NCBI GenBank assembly: GCA_028564675.1
Contig: JAOVVO010000011.1
Location: 248,001-312,000 of the forward strand
Direction: 5' to 3'
From: Onchocerca lupi
Lineage: Eukaryota; Nematoda; Chromadorea; Rhabditida; Onchocercidae
Length of the DNA: 64,000 nucleotides
Shown here: piece by piece, positions 26,601 to 38,900 of the stretch
Layout: every line of letters starts with the position of its first letter
Numbering within the stretch: the stretch's first letter is position 1
Program-made: the position numbers and the translations under genes
The notes under the pieces: model-generated
What the model was told of the DNA's origin: nothing
Databases searched by the model: none
What the model saw: only the letters and a program-made list of their open reading frames with translations

Positions 26601-26990
26601 TCCTCTTCTCAAAGTTTACTTCAGCAGAAAGAACAAGATAAATTATTCCAAATATAGACATGATGGGTTTTTGAAAACGTCATAAAAATTTAGGGGATAT
26701 AACAAAAAAAAAAAAAAAAAAGAAACCATTTTTGCTCCTCGTAGTTCGAATTTTCCAAATCGTTTTGGGAATCTCGAAATTATAATTCGACGGTAACTTA
26801 AAAAAAGAATTAAAGACGAGCAAAAATAATCCAGGAAGTGCTACAGAGCGTAAATTTTTCAGAATAGTGGATGATATGAAAACTTTCGGAAAAGAAAATT
26901 CGAGTAACTTACAATCTTTAAATCATTTTGCAATGCTCTATCATTACTTATCTCTGCTATCTGATTTCGAATTGTTGCAACACGAGCCAT
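23633..26990 (-). CDS. dph1: DPH1, 2-(3-amino-3-carboxypropyl)histidine synthase subunit 1
   Basis: Exons on the minus strand: 26913-26990, 26727-26796, 26213-26359, 25721-25914, 25275-25399, 25008-25094, 24634-24772, 24415-24515, 23633-23870. Phases close throughout; 392 residues. DPH1 with DPH2 forms the radical [4Fe-4S] enzyme that transfers the 3-amino-3-carboxypropyl group of SAM to the histidine of eEF2, the first diphthamide step. Family landmarks in order: LPSNYNFEIPKTIW, LQFPEGLL, GDVTYGACC (88/89), VHYGHSCL, LSPGEILGCTS (C192), YLGDGRFHLE, GLIQGSLGRQGNPK, LLSEITPQKL, VACPRLSIDWG (C320), LLTPYE, YPMDYYANESLGPW. The three cluster cysteines typical of the family are present. The start ATG follows a TTTCAG site 11 bases upstream, with an in-frame stop in between. 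The protein is slightly short at the N terminus compared with vertebrate DPH1. Confidence 0.95.
24532..24603. repeat. 36-bp tandem duplication in a DPH1 intron
   Basis: Two nearly identical 36-bp copies (24532-24567 and 24568-24603, differing by CAATC versus CCATC) fill most of the 118-bp intron 24516-24633. The flanking donor GTCAGT and acceptor TTTCAG still close the reading frame (..PKIVE | DLERKL..). Confidence 0.85.
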
Positions 26991-27581
26991 ATATTATTCA
27001 ACTGAAATCTTCTAATACAAAATCCTGGAAATATGTGCATATTTTCCTTGAGATTGTGCAAATTTTCTCGAGATTTTGTGGGAAATTCACAAATGCAACA
27101 CCAGCAATCAGAAGATATTGGAAGAGTATTACATCCTACAACAAGGCAAGCCATTTTGAAACCGTTCCTAAACTAGCAAATTCTACTTTTGGTAGTTCAT
27201 ATTCAAATATCAAGAAAATGAACTATTTCAGGGATACTTCTCTAAAATAACTGTTAAAGCATGAGTATAAGGAGAATGAGGAAAAGAGCGGTATTCTGGT
27301 TTTGATCCTGCAAAAATATAACTGAAAAACGCGAACAAATATTTGAAAAATTTTTTATTTTCTTAGAAGAAACACTGATTAATGTACAGATACGTTGAAC
27401 GGACATGGAATTTTCGTGATTAAATAATGGTTAAAGAAGAAAAGTCGACAAAAGTTACAGGGTTACTGACTTGGCAACTCGTGTAAAATAAATAGCAGAG
27501 GGAATTCAAGAAGAGTTTATAATAAAACGTTATTAGAAGAAAATCAATAAACTCATTAGTTTTCCCATCAAATTCATACTT
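26991..27581. other. intergenic gap, DPH1 / H2A
   Basis: This stretch lies between H2A (upstream on the minus strand) and DPH1 (downstream). A 127-codon plus-strand ORF (26867-27250) overlaps DPH1 exon 1 antisense and has no family resemblance. The last part is presumably the H2A 3' UTR; a minus-strand AATAAA lies near 27355. No histone-type 3' stem-loop was seen. Confidence 0.5.
27001..27010 (-). promoter_or_regulatory. candidate spliced-leader (trans-splice) acceptor of DPH1
   Basis: On the minus strand GATTTCAG precedes the DPH1 ATG (26990) by only 11 bases and no upstream exon continues the frame. This is the arrangement expected for SL trans-splicing in nematodes. An ordinary cis-acceptor for an untranslated exon is the alternative. 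Confidence 0.4.
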
Positions 27582-28309
27582 TCACTCTTTATCACCAGCA
27601 ATCTTCTTCGGCAATAGAACAGCATGAATATTCGGTAGCACACCACCTGAAGTTACATGAAGATGACACAACTTATAATATCAATTGAGTGAATTTAAAT
27701 TTTCAGGAAAAAACTTTAAAAGAAACATTCATCTCGTATGCATATTACCACAAATCACTTGTGACAATACCTTGGGCAATGGTGACACCGGACAGAAGCT
27801 TGTTCAATTCTTCATCATTACGTACAGCTAATTGTAGATGACGTGGATTAATGCGACTCTTTTTATTATCACGTGCAGCATTACCCGCTAATTCGAGCAC
27901 TTCTGCGGCTAAATACTCTAGCACAGCTGCTAGATACACTGGCGCACCTGCGCCAACACGTTCGGCATAATTTCCCTGAATAAATTCTAATTTTGAAAAA
28001 TTTAAATATATGGGAAAAGTTGTGATCTCAAGACATTTTCACTGAACTAAATGTATCTAGAATGATGAAAAAAAAGAAGATAAAAACGGTTGGTTTTAAT
28101 TTTCAAATAAATATTTACAGCCATTTCTTTGCAATCATCAGATTTATTACTCTTTGATGAATAATTCAATTGAAATTAGAAGAGACATGATGAACCTTGC
28201 GAAGGAGCCGATGTATTCGACCGACAGGAAATTGTAGACCAGCTCTACTGGAGCGTGTCTTGGCTTTAGCTGATGATTTAGCTTTGCCTCCTTTGCCTCG
28301 ACCCGACAT
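27582..28309 (-). CDS. H2A: histone H2A (core nucleosome histone), three exons
   Basis: Exons: 28196-28309, 27771-27975, 27582-27646; 127 residues, the usual H2A length. The N-terminal SGRGKGGKAK tail is followed by AGLQFPVGRIHRLLRKGNY, the EYLAAEVLELAGNAARDNKK helix, the HLQLAVRNDEELNKLLSGVT segment with acidic-patch residues, and the docking stretch GGVLPNIHAVLLPKK, ending IAGDKE. It pairs with H2B in the nucleosome core. There is no SQ-E/D motif (so not H2A.X) and the docking domain is not H2A.Z-like. Two introns and the absence of a histone stem-loop near the stop suggest a polyadenylated, replication-independent-type gene. It stands alone, not in a histone cluster. Confidence 0.97.
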
Positions 28310-30404
28310 TTAAATTACTTCAAATTATACTTAAAATTTGCTCCCTGAAATAAACCTTGGCTTATTTCTCAAAAAAGCCAAGCTTAACTTAGGACTAAAG
28401 TTTAATTCAGCCATAAAACCCATTCTCGCCATTTTCACAGAGCCTGGAAGAAAACGAGACGCAACGAATAGACCGAACAGATATAATACCTCAGATTTTG
28501 GGTTTAGATGAGAACAAAATTGGGGGAAGAGGATGAGGAAGTATGTAAAATAGTAGTAAGAGAGAAAGAAAGGAAAACTATACAGTATGCATAATATAGC
28601 GAAAGTAATGTAAGATAATGCAGTGAAGATTCATAACTGGTCTTAATGCATCTAGCCAGTCGGGGAGTGATTTTCCCGAAACATACGATTTCAATGGGGG
28701 TTCCCAGTGTTTTTTTTTTTCTTTTTAAATGTATAATGTTGTCGAGAATTGAATTCTGTCTTTCAAGGTTTCCTCTAGAAATGAAGATTTACGTTGTTGA
28801 ATTGATAAAACTTGAGATTCTATTCAAAGCTTCTGAAATTAAATATTAAATAAAAACGAAACCAGATTTAAACTTTAACCTACTATCCATTTAACCTATA
28901 CGATTTTTAAACGTGAAATAAGCAATCGTAGATTGCATCGGATAACTGATCTATTTGTAAGATAATTTATGATGTACAATTTATGAAAAACGCTATAATG
29001 TCTACTAATATCATTCATTTTAGTTATCACTTCGACTAATAATTTTATGCATATTGTTATGTATATATACTTATGTACATATATTTATACAAACTTGCCA
29101 TCTTTTCAAGTTAAACCGATTAATGCTCAAATGGATGATAAAAGTTCTTTGTCTGACAAAAGATCTGTTTTTGTTAACAAAAAAAATCCTTCGCTAGATA
29201 TTATTCGGTTGACTTCTAATAATATTTATACTTCTAGTTTTATTGATATTTGCGATCTTATCATTTTCATAATGTGAGTAAGAAACATACAAGTCATGAA
29301 TACGTAAATCTTTAAATTGAATTAAAATAAAACATTTTACACTGACACTAGAAACAGTTCAGGTTCGGAGTTCATACATCGATGCAACACAGCAACAGTT
29401 CAGGTTCAAAGTTCTTACACCGATACAACAATAGCAATTGTTCGAAGTTCAAAGCGACACTGCAATAGCAAGAATCCGACAATTAAGTTGAATAGCAGTA
29501 TTCTTCTCTACAAGCGACAAAAGAAAGAATAATCCAGTAATCAATTTATTTGAATATTTTTTAATAATTGCTTGCAACATAAAGGAAGAATCATTATCCT
29601 GTCAATCAATAAGTTGAAATCGATTTTTTATTATCGAAAATGCATGAAAATAGTCGACAGTAAGTTGCATTGTTTGCTGTATAATGTTAAATTGTGAACA
29701 AATGCAATGTGATAAAGTTGACTAAGGTAATAGTTGTAACATGGAAGAATAAAATCAAGCTATTGGTATTCTTAAAAATATAAGCGTTACCTGTTTAGAA
29801 AAAAAAAAGAAAAAAAGTTGGTGCAATTATTCAGAACTAAAGTAATTAAATTGTTTTATCATTCTTATACTAATGGAAGTGTGCTTGTATTTCAATTATG
29901 ATTTTTTTTTGTGATATAATTAGATGGAGAAATGATAAAATAAATATAACAATATAATAGATAAATCACATTATAGCTATTAGACTTATATATGAATATT
30001 TCCAGACTATCATTTATCATTTTTTCTTATTTTCCTTGTTTATTACTATATTTATTTTTTAAATGTGGAAATTCAAAAACAAATGAATACAATTTTATTG
30101 CCCAATTATTACAAATCTTTTATTTTATTGCCATTTCGATGAGCATTAATTATACGAGATATCAATCTGTCGTAATTTTCCATGTTGTTAATTTGATCAA
30201 TAATTATCATTTATGCTTTATTTCCTTACAAGCCAATATTTATTATTTATTATCCTATCGAAAAATAATTGAAATCAATCGGTATGAAAGTTTTCATAGC
30301 AAAATAAATATGTAGTTTTGGAGAAAATTTTCGCAAATTTAAATATTTTCAGTATGTTTTTCGTCTCCTAAACTTATTAGAATTGATTTCATGAAGTTTG
30401 CAAT
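28310..30404. other. intergenic region upstream of H2A
   Basis: This holds the presumed H2A promoter. A small perfect hairpin (CTTGGCTT / AAGCCAAG) lies at about 28356-28382. Short ORFs at 28646, 29047 and 29992 are low-complexity or hydrophobic reading frames without support. An imperfect repeat of CAACA-CAACAGTTCAGGTTC type lies at about 29355-29450. Nothing else was recognised. Confidence 0.5.
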
Positions 30405-33400
30405 TCAAGTTGCATTTTGCAGCGTAGAGGTTATCTTATTACAATCAACAATTGGATATTTATCATAACTGTTGAAATAATAAATAGCTGAGATGAGAAG
30501 CATAATAATTGCAGCCTGAAACAACAAATTTATATGATTTGGAATTACGATATCAACATTTTACTGGATACAATGAGAAGTAATATAAATATTCCCCTAT
30601 GTGTCATAAAAATTTTCTTTACTCTATTTACTAATAAAAAAGCTTCTTATCTTTTTCGTAGCACAAAGATCCAAATTAAAATTCAATTCAAACCTTCTCG
30701 ACAAACCTCCTATCAATGACTGTAATCTCGAAGAATGATATACCCATACGATTTCGATATAAATGATTGCTATATGCAATAGCTACGGAATATGTCTGAA
30801 AATAAGATAAAATCTTCATTATTCAACTTAACAGATATATATTCTCTTGAGAAATGCTATTATTATTAATCATATTTTCAATTCTGAAAGCTAACTTTTT
30901 AAATTACAAATTATACAAACTACTTAAACAAATGAAATATATCTATGCAATTGCTATATGCGAATAAGTGGACAAAATAGACAGATAGACTTCAATTTTG
31001 AAGAATGAATTAAATTTAAATTTAAATTTGGAAATTATAATGACCTGTTCCTGAAGAGCTTTAGTACCAGCAATAAGGATGATGAACAGATAATGAAAAT
31101 GTGTTATATAGTGGTACAGTAGTAAGCATGTTACGATCGAAGAGATAATCTGTGAGATGACAATTACAGTAGACAATACGATACAAACTAGTACTGTAAC
31201 AATAATTGGTTCCAGTATTAACGATTGATCGATGAGGTTGAGTATAGATCGAAGAAGAAATATAAAAGAGAGCATTGAGGTCGAAAGGTGAAAGCTCATC
31301 CATAAGCTAGAAATATCACTTTAGATATTTTAAATAAAAAAAAATTAACTTATCATCAAATAATCTTTTTGATAATATAAAAGTATACGATAATTTATCT
31401 TCAAAAAAACTTTACTATTTCATCCTTCGATGATGATTTGGGAAAAATCTTTCGTGATAATTTCTAAATGATATGATAAGTTTTTTATCACCAAATTTAT
31501 CAAATTTTTGACGTCAAATAAATAAAAGACAAATAATCAAAAGTAGTTTTTCACTCTGGATTGAATTATAATAACACGACTACGAAACCGATAGCAGTAA
31601 AAGAGGGCATGAAATCGCTGAGTAACGAAAATTATCGCTATTCAACCGATCAATTTAGCAATCTTTATTTGATTTATTATTCATTTTAACGAATAATATT
31701 CGATATTTAGCTATAGCGGAGCATTCTTATTATTTAGTTCAAAAATTCTATTTATTCGATAAAATTTTCGGATGATTACGGTAGTAACTTTTCGGACGAT
31801 TACGGTAATAACGAAAAAATTTTCGAATGATTACAGTAATAACAAAAAAAATTACAGTAATAATATTTCATACCTAATTGATCGATTAAATAGTGCATAC
31901 GATCGCGATATTGTCCAATGAGCAGTAACATAATGTCGAATTACGGATAATTGATAAGTATTGCAATCATTTGCAAAATCATCATTTAATGCTCGATATT
32001 CGGCACAAATTATGCTAATTAAACTGTATACTTCAGCATAAATAGCAGAATACGAGAATGCAGTATAAATAAAAATACCATCAGAAAATCAATGTAAATT
32101 ATACGGTAAATTGAAATTTAATGAAATTTTTACACTAAGCGAATAATTATTAGCAATAATTTGTAAAATTTTATAAATTATCATGAATAAGCTGATAATT
32201 GTACCATATATTATTGCACCAAGCTGAAAAAAAAAAAAAAAAACATATCCATTATATCATTTCCATCATTTCCATTATTAATTTATATTTTTTATTTTAT
32301 TTATTTTTTCTTATTCAGTTTTTTTTTATATTTATTCTTCTTTTTTTTCTCATTTTTACTTATTTCTAATTACTTGCTTATTTTTTTTTATGTTTACATC
32401 TTTGTTTGTTTAATTGTTTATACTCTTTGCTGTTCATTTCAATTTATTAGTTGCATCATAAATCTACAAGGAGCAAGTTATGCATTGTATCAAATTTCGA
32501 AATCGAAAATTCTCGAATTTCATAATTTAATTTGCATTGAGATTTCAAATCAATATTTATGTGATAAATGGACGAAATGATTGCTTATTCTTAAATCATT
32601 TCAACAATTATCAAATTTGCAAGTTGAATTCTACGAGTAAATTCCTTCTGCAGAGAATAACTGCTCTTTATATGTTAATTCAACAATTAAAATTTTATGT
32701 TAATTCAACAATTAAAATTTATATGTTAATTTGTTTATATGTTAATTCAACAATTAAAATTCAATAAATGAGTAAATTATGTGCAATAATATTGGTAAAA
32801 GCTAAAATTTACATGAATATTGTTGAGTAGCGATTTCCATCTTAAGACACCAATGCCAGTTGATGTGGCTTGAAGATTGTGTCGCAATTTGTCACCAACT
32901 GATTGTCGATCCCAATAAATCAAAAAGCATAAATTTAAGAATCCTTGTAGTTGCAAAATTGTTAGAGCTATTTCCGATGAATTTCTAAAATTTTATGCCA
33001 TAAATTTTGCATCAATTATCATTTGTAAATAGGCATTAATAATAGTCCAAATATTAATAGTTATAATAAACAGATAATAATAATAATCATAGCAATAATG
33101 ATAGTAAATATGATAAAATTTTGTAATAAAAGCAATAAAATGATAAGTGATAATAATTATGATGATATTAGTACAAAAGAAAAAACTTACGCAGACGTCG
33201 TTCGTATGCCATAGTAAAATTGTATGATTATAATTGATAATATAGTGATTAAAAATAAAATGATAAAAACTGTATAACATTCGATTATCCAATGATGTCG
33301 ATGATTTTTTCGTCTGATGCAAGTAATCCGACAACAAAGTAAAGTAAGAAGTAGTTGTACTGGTCGGAAATAACGTACAAACTTAAAAAATTTAAATAAA

Positions 33401-33647
33401 ATTTAATTTAAATTTGTGTATTTTAAAGAATAGGAAATAAATCATTTTCTTCCATTTTTTAATGAAAATGCTTGGAATTAAGATAGCATTTTTTGATAAT
33501 TTATTTCATATTCCACAATTAAAATTTTTTTATTTTCAACATTAAATTAGCATGAAATTTCACAAAAGATAATACCTGTGTATGTAAACGCTTTTGAAAA
33601 TGATGATTTAAATCATGCGTCGAAAAGTCAATTTTCAAAAATGGCAT
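30405..33647 (-). CDS. gustatory-receptor-like (GUR / 7tm_7-type) chemoreceptor with one in-frame TGA
   Basis: Exons: 33576-33647, 33191-33381, 32813-32984, 31874-32223, 31045-31306, 30694-30795, 30405-30515. All phases close, for 419 codons, a normal gustatory-receptor length. Successive hydrophobic segments give a 7TM pattern. Short landmarks are FVRYFRPVQLL after exon 1, a CAEYRALNDDF stretch after a membrane segment, and a C-terminal NRMGISFFEITVIDRRFVEK block leading into the last TM; the block resembles the conserved end of insect/nematode gustatory receptors, though the final TYxxxxxQF signature is not clear. Codon 45 of exon 4 (32089-32091) is TGA, in a position where Trp (TGG) would fit. 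Either the gene is a recent pseudogene or null allele, or it is a base-call error; everything downstream remains open. Family-level call only. Confidence 0.7.
31767..31862. repeat. short minisatellite in a GUR intron
   Basis: About four degenerate copies of a TTTTCGGATGATTACGGTAG-TAAC type unit (period about 24 bp) lie in the intron between exons 4 and 5 of the chemoreceptor gene. Confidence 0.65.
32669..32762. repeat. tandem ~25-bp repeat in a GUR intron
   Basis: Three full copies and one partial copy of TATGTTAATTCAACAATTAA plus AATT lie inside intron 32224-32812. No coding function is evident. Confidence 0.8.
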
Positions 33648-35932
33648 TTTCGAAACGGTCAAACATCTACCATTAACTCATCTTCTATTAAGTCTAAAAT
33701 ACAAACTTTTCCGCAAAAATTTTGATTTAAATAAATAAAATATCTAATTTATCAATTTGATAATGCAAGTGTTAGAAAAAGAGAATTGGTTTGAATAATT
33801 TTGAAACAATCAAATTTTCTTAAATTTTGGATTTAAACAGTAATTTTTTTAAAGTTTTCTTAAAATTTTTAACAGTATATTTCTAGAAAATAGTACTAAT
33901 TATGAACAATAATTATTAGAATAAATTGGATAGTTTTCTGTGATCAACAAAACTAAATTTTTAAAAATTCAAGAATTACTCATAAATAATAATTAGAATA
34001 ATTTAGAAGATAATTCAAATAATTCCACAGATTAATTACAAAATTTAGCTATTTTTGTCGAAAATTATAAATTTCCACCAAAAATGATTATATCAATCAA
34101 ATAATCATTTTTAAAATAACAGATGTAACTCTGAAACAAACTGATACATTCAAATGAACATTTGAATTTTTAGAATAACTTCAAACAATATGAATTATTA
34201 ATTCATCTTTAAAAATGAGTTTTGAAATAAGAAAATCGTAAATCATGCATCAATCAATTATTGTCAAATTTTTTAAAAAACTTTGCATATACTAATACTC
34301 ATTTTTCTATTCTCAAAACAACATTCTAGTAAGCCTATTAGGATTAGAACTGATTGATGATACGCATGAATGAGTTTTTTCAAAATTATCAATCATTTTT
34401 AACTAGCTCATTTTAATCGGGCAGATATGATAAATAGCAATATTAGGATAAAGTTAATACCTAACTTTCAAATTCCAATTAAGCAGGGATTTAAATTAAA
34501 TAGATCGAGATTTTAGTGATTTCAGTCATAAAGATTGAGTTGAAAGATTTCACATACATTCCGATTTACACATATACATCTATTAATACAATTCCTGCTG
34601 ATAATGTACTGCATTTTCAATAAAGAATAGAATTACTGGAATGATTTTCATTCATTGCATTTCTGTTCTCGACTTTAAACTGAGGTTTGATTTCAAAACT
34701 TATTCTTTTCATTTTTTTTCTTCTTTGTAACATATTAGTACACTTTTTAAAATGTAAAATTTCTCTTAATACCTTCAAATTTATTAGATAAATATATCCG
34801 TCCGAAAATAACAAAATAATAGATCAATTATATAGCACATTTCTTAATTAAAAAAATTTGCATAATGAAAAATTACTAGCAAAGAACAAGTAAGAAAGTG
34901 AGGAGAAGAAAGGAATTTAAAAAACTTGGAAAATTCCAAAGTCTACTTTAGTTAGAAATTCAATTAGATTTTCAAAATAAGATCTATTTTCCAATTTGTT
35001 TCCCTGCTCTTCTCTTTATTCCCTTTCTTTCATTCTGGAGAAATGCTGAAATAAATTCTGACTAGTTACACTTCTATATAAAAAATCTTAAAATTTATAA
35101 ATTCCGAAAACCAAGAAAAATGGAAGCACCATATGATTTACAATAAACATAAAATATATATGATATAAACGCATTGCTTATTTAAATCAGACAAAAAAGA
35201 AAATGAAGATATTTAGTAATGTCACCAAATTCTAGAAATTCCTTTGATTTAGAAATATTCAGGTAAATTCTTGAATTCTCAGACTTGGAATCTTTCCGAT
35301 CTTACATGTTTTTTCGGAACAATATAGCGCATCATCACTAAGAAAATGAACTCGAAATTTCTTCATCTTCCTTGCAGCTACACAGTAAAAAAGAATTAGA
35401 AAAAAAGAAAGAAGCAGTAATGATACCGGATAAGAGATATTAAAAAACAACATTAAAATTTGACAATATTAAAAAACTTCGAATATATACTACATAACAT
35501 AACTAATGCTTGAAAATTATAGCAAAAAAATAAAAAAAAAAATAATAAATGGCACAAAACAAGTAAAATATGCAGATTTTCAAAATGAAATTAAGAATAA
35601 AACTCACTTTGGAGATGGATACAGATGGGTACAATCTTAGCAATGAACTATACCTCTTGGAGAAAAGTTAGAAATGTAAAGAAATGAGCAAGTAAACGCT
35701 GTTGAGCATATTATCTTTTGAAGGATCTATACCAAATTTTTTAACTATGAAGTGAAATTTTCATCCATGGTAGTCATACGCTCTCCATATCATTAAAAGG
35801 CCTGGTGAATTATAATAAGAATAACACTAAGTATTGATCTTTTTCCTACAAAAGGAGTGTACTATGCATATTAAGACGAGAATAAATTCTTTTCAAGATC
35901 AATTTTGACTAGAATTATATTAGGAACCCAAA
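33648..35932. other. intergenic gap, GUR / ILK
   Basis: This is the stretch between the ILK stop and the start of the downstream chemoreceptor gene on the same strand. It is AT-rich and short ORFs (34617-34814, 35259-35453) show no family resemblance. It presumably contains the ILK 3' UTR and the GUR promoter. Confidence 0.5.
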
Positions 35933-38900
35933 TTATGACTGGGCCATTTTTTCTAATATTGGTATTATTTGATCGAAATTCGGTCGCCGTCCAGGATCTT
36001 CATTTAAACAAATGTTCATCAAACGTCCCATATTTCGTGATATTCCAGGTGGAAATGGGACACGCAGCCCTTCTAGTGCAACCTGGAAAAAAAATCTTAA
36101 TTTAGAAGATTCGAATTTTAAGAAGTTTAATCATTTTCCAAACTTAGCTTTTCTTTAAAAAACAATCAGATTTATCTTTTGCAGGGCGGTAAAACAAGAT
36201 CATAAGGAGGTATTAAAGTGGTTAGAAAGATAATGAATCATAATGATTAAAGTGGTTAGAAAGATGATAAATCTTTCTGCTAAGCTATCGCTTATTCTAG
36301 TGATTTTTTTTTCCAGGAAATAACTTGAATAAAATGCACTTTCCAGAGATGAATGCATCGTCAAACTAATTTTTTTTAAATCTTTACCACAACTAAAAAC
36401 AATAAATCATGTTTTGATGCACTAACTCATCATAATCTCAAATTCCGAATTTTTAAATTTAAAGCGAAATTCCAAATTTGATTCCCATTTTAAAACCACA
36501 ATTAAATCAACTTAATCCACATACTGAAGAACTCATCCAACAAAGGAATGATTTTTCACTTCTTTCCCAATTTTTTTTCTTTCAAAGTCACATTTCAAGA
36601 TCGCCTTATCCCAGTATACATTAATTACAGTTAATCATACTGGCAACAAACCTTTATTCCAATTTCCATAGGAGAAAGATCTGCGAATGGTACTTCTCGA
36701 GTATTCAATTCCCATAAAAGAACACCAAAACTCCACATATCAGCTGCTCTAATATTTAAATTTGATGGAGAATATTTTAATGCTGCAAAGAAAGAACAAT
36801 TCATTGATCAACTCTAACGATGAAATATATACTATGGTTAAAGAAGAAAAAATGGGATAAACTCGAATAGTAACCAAATGTCATAATTGAGAAAGGAATT
36901 CTCACCTTCTGGCGACATCCATCCTGGAGAATATAACCTGCCTACTTCTTGAAAACTGAATTTCGTATCGGCCATTGAAATTTTTGCAGTAAGATCTTCG
37001 TCAACTACAACATGTTTCGAACTCAGATAATACCTCAAAATCATTGGATCCAACGAATGAAGAAATGACATGCCACGCGCGATATCCAAAGCAAACTTTG
37101 TCGCTTGTGCTTGATCGATTACAACTGCTGAATAATAGAAAAAATAAACTATAAAATTCCGAAATTCCTTTTTATAAACTATGAAAAGTAAGGTGGCAAA
37201 CAGATAGAGAAAACAGTAAGATCATAATTTCATCAGCTTACCAAATCGAAATACTTCAGTAACATAGAAAAATCAGGAGTACTACTGAATATTAGTAAAT
37301 GGACTTTTTTAAATCTATACCAAAAAAAAATTACCCGTCTGTTCATGCAATACATTATAAAGTGAACCAAATGGCATCAGTTGACTGATAACAATAAGAT
37401 TTGGTGGCTGATTGCAGCAGGCTAACACAGGACATATATTTGAATGGGCAAATATTCTAAAAAAGAAAAAAATTGTCTGAAAACAGATACTGATATACTA
37501 AGCGATCAAGCGAATGATCAAAGACTATGACTTGAAGCGCTGACTCCATTCAAATTTCAGCACACTGTCCTTCAGATTTGTATAAACCTCCAAGTAGGGC
37601 ACCAAGAAGAAAAAGGGATTCATCAATTAAGCGATGGAAATGTATAAATCAAATAAATTAAATAAGAATAAATGTATTATGAAAAGAACGCATACCTTAA
37701 AGAAGGGAATTCAGCTTGGAAGTCACGACTTATACGTTGAGTTACTTCAGGCAGTGATAAAATTCGAGCTACAATATCATTTCCTTGCCATTTGCCACGC
37801 CACAGCTGACCACTATGAGATTCGGCTATTTTTAATGACAAATTTAAAGATGCCATATCAACACCTGTGTATCTGTAAACAGTTCAATACGCATTACCAA
37901 GTTAGACATAGCAACTTTAAAAAACTTAGATCCTGAATTCAACTAATAATATGTACTGGAAATTCTGCTTTCATCTTTAAGAGTAGAAACTGAAATCTGA
38001 GCAGGACTAACCTTGAAAGTGTAGCATCTCTAGTGCGGGTTTTTGTACCTTTCCAGGTCTGATCTTTGAATGGTATCCTTTCACTGATATTTTGTCCATG
38101 TTCTCGGGCAATTTCTAAATATGACAGCTAAATGTTATATTAAAAGTATTTAAATTTATTTAAAGTATTTAAATTTGAAAATTAAAATGAAAAAATCAAA
38201 ATTCAAGGAAATAAATTATTCAAAAAATTAACAATGTAATTCACATCCAACGAACCTGCAATTGCATTACGAGCTTGCGGCTGGCAAACATCAAATGGTG
38301 TTTGCCCTTTTTTATTACAAGTTCCTATTATAGCACCACTTCGAATAAGATCCTTGAAAAATATGATACAAAACTTATTATCAAAGATATAATCATAGAT
38401 GTCTGGTTCACAAAAAAAATGACTGAAGCGAGAAAGACCTTTAAGTTTTAACCATCAATTTTTGGCCTTTAATCTTTAAGTCATACTCTAAGTTACGAGA
38501 ATTAAAGCAAATGAATATCTCTTTCCGATGACCAATACATTGGCTAACGAATTCCACGAAGTGATTTTCATAAAATTAATGAGAAATTTTCAAATTTCTG
38601 CGAAATTCATTATTACCTCGCAAATTTGCACATAACCCCAAAAACATGCGTAGTGAAGAGGTGTCATTCCATGTTCATTTGCTACGTTTACATCTGCTTT
38701 CCGATTAAGTAATTTCTGGAAGCAAAAGTTTAGAAGAAGAGGAAAGGAGATGAGATTAAAAAAATATAGCCTACGTTTTGAAAAAAAAAAAATGTAGCTC
38801 GCATAAGAAATCTAAGGCTCATTTCAAGAAACGAACAAGAGGAACGATTCATAATTCTCAACTATGTTAATAACATTATTTAGAAATATGATTTCTAGAC

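Noticed and set aside
26867..27250. 127-codon plus-strand ORF
   Set aside because: Antisense to DPH1 exon 1 and its upstream region; no family resemblance and the DPH1 frame on the other strand is clearly real.
28356..28382. hairpin near H2A as histone mRNA stem-loop
   Set aside because: It lies upstream of the H2A start, on the wrong side, and lacks the conserved stem-loop sequence.
29992..30315. 107-codon hydrophobic plus ORF next to the chemoreceptor gene
   Set aside because: Considered as a membrane protein or a paralogous receptor exon, but composition is simply T-rich and neither strand carries receptor landmarks or splice sites in phase.
32089..32091. TGA as selenocysteine in the chemoreceptor
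   Set aside because: Nematode selenoproteins are essentially limited to thioredoxin reductase; a membrane-segment Trp-to-stop change is far simpler, and no SECIS search could be run.
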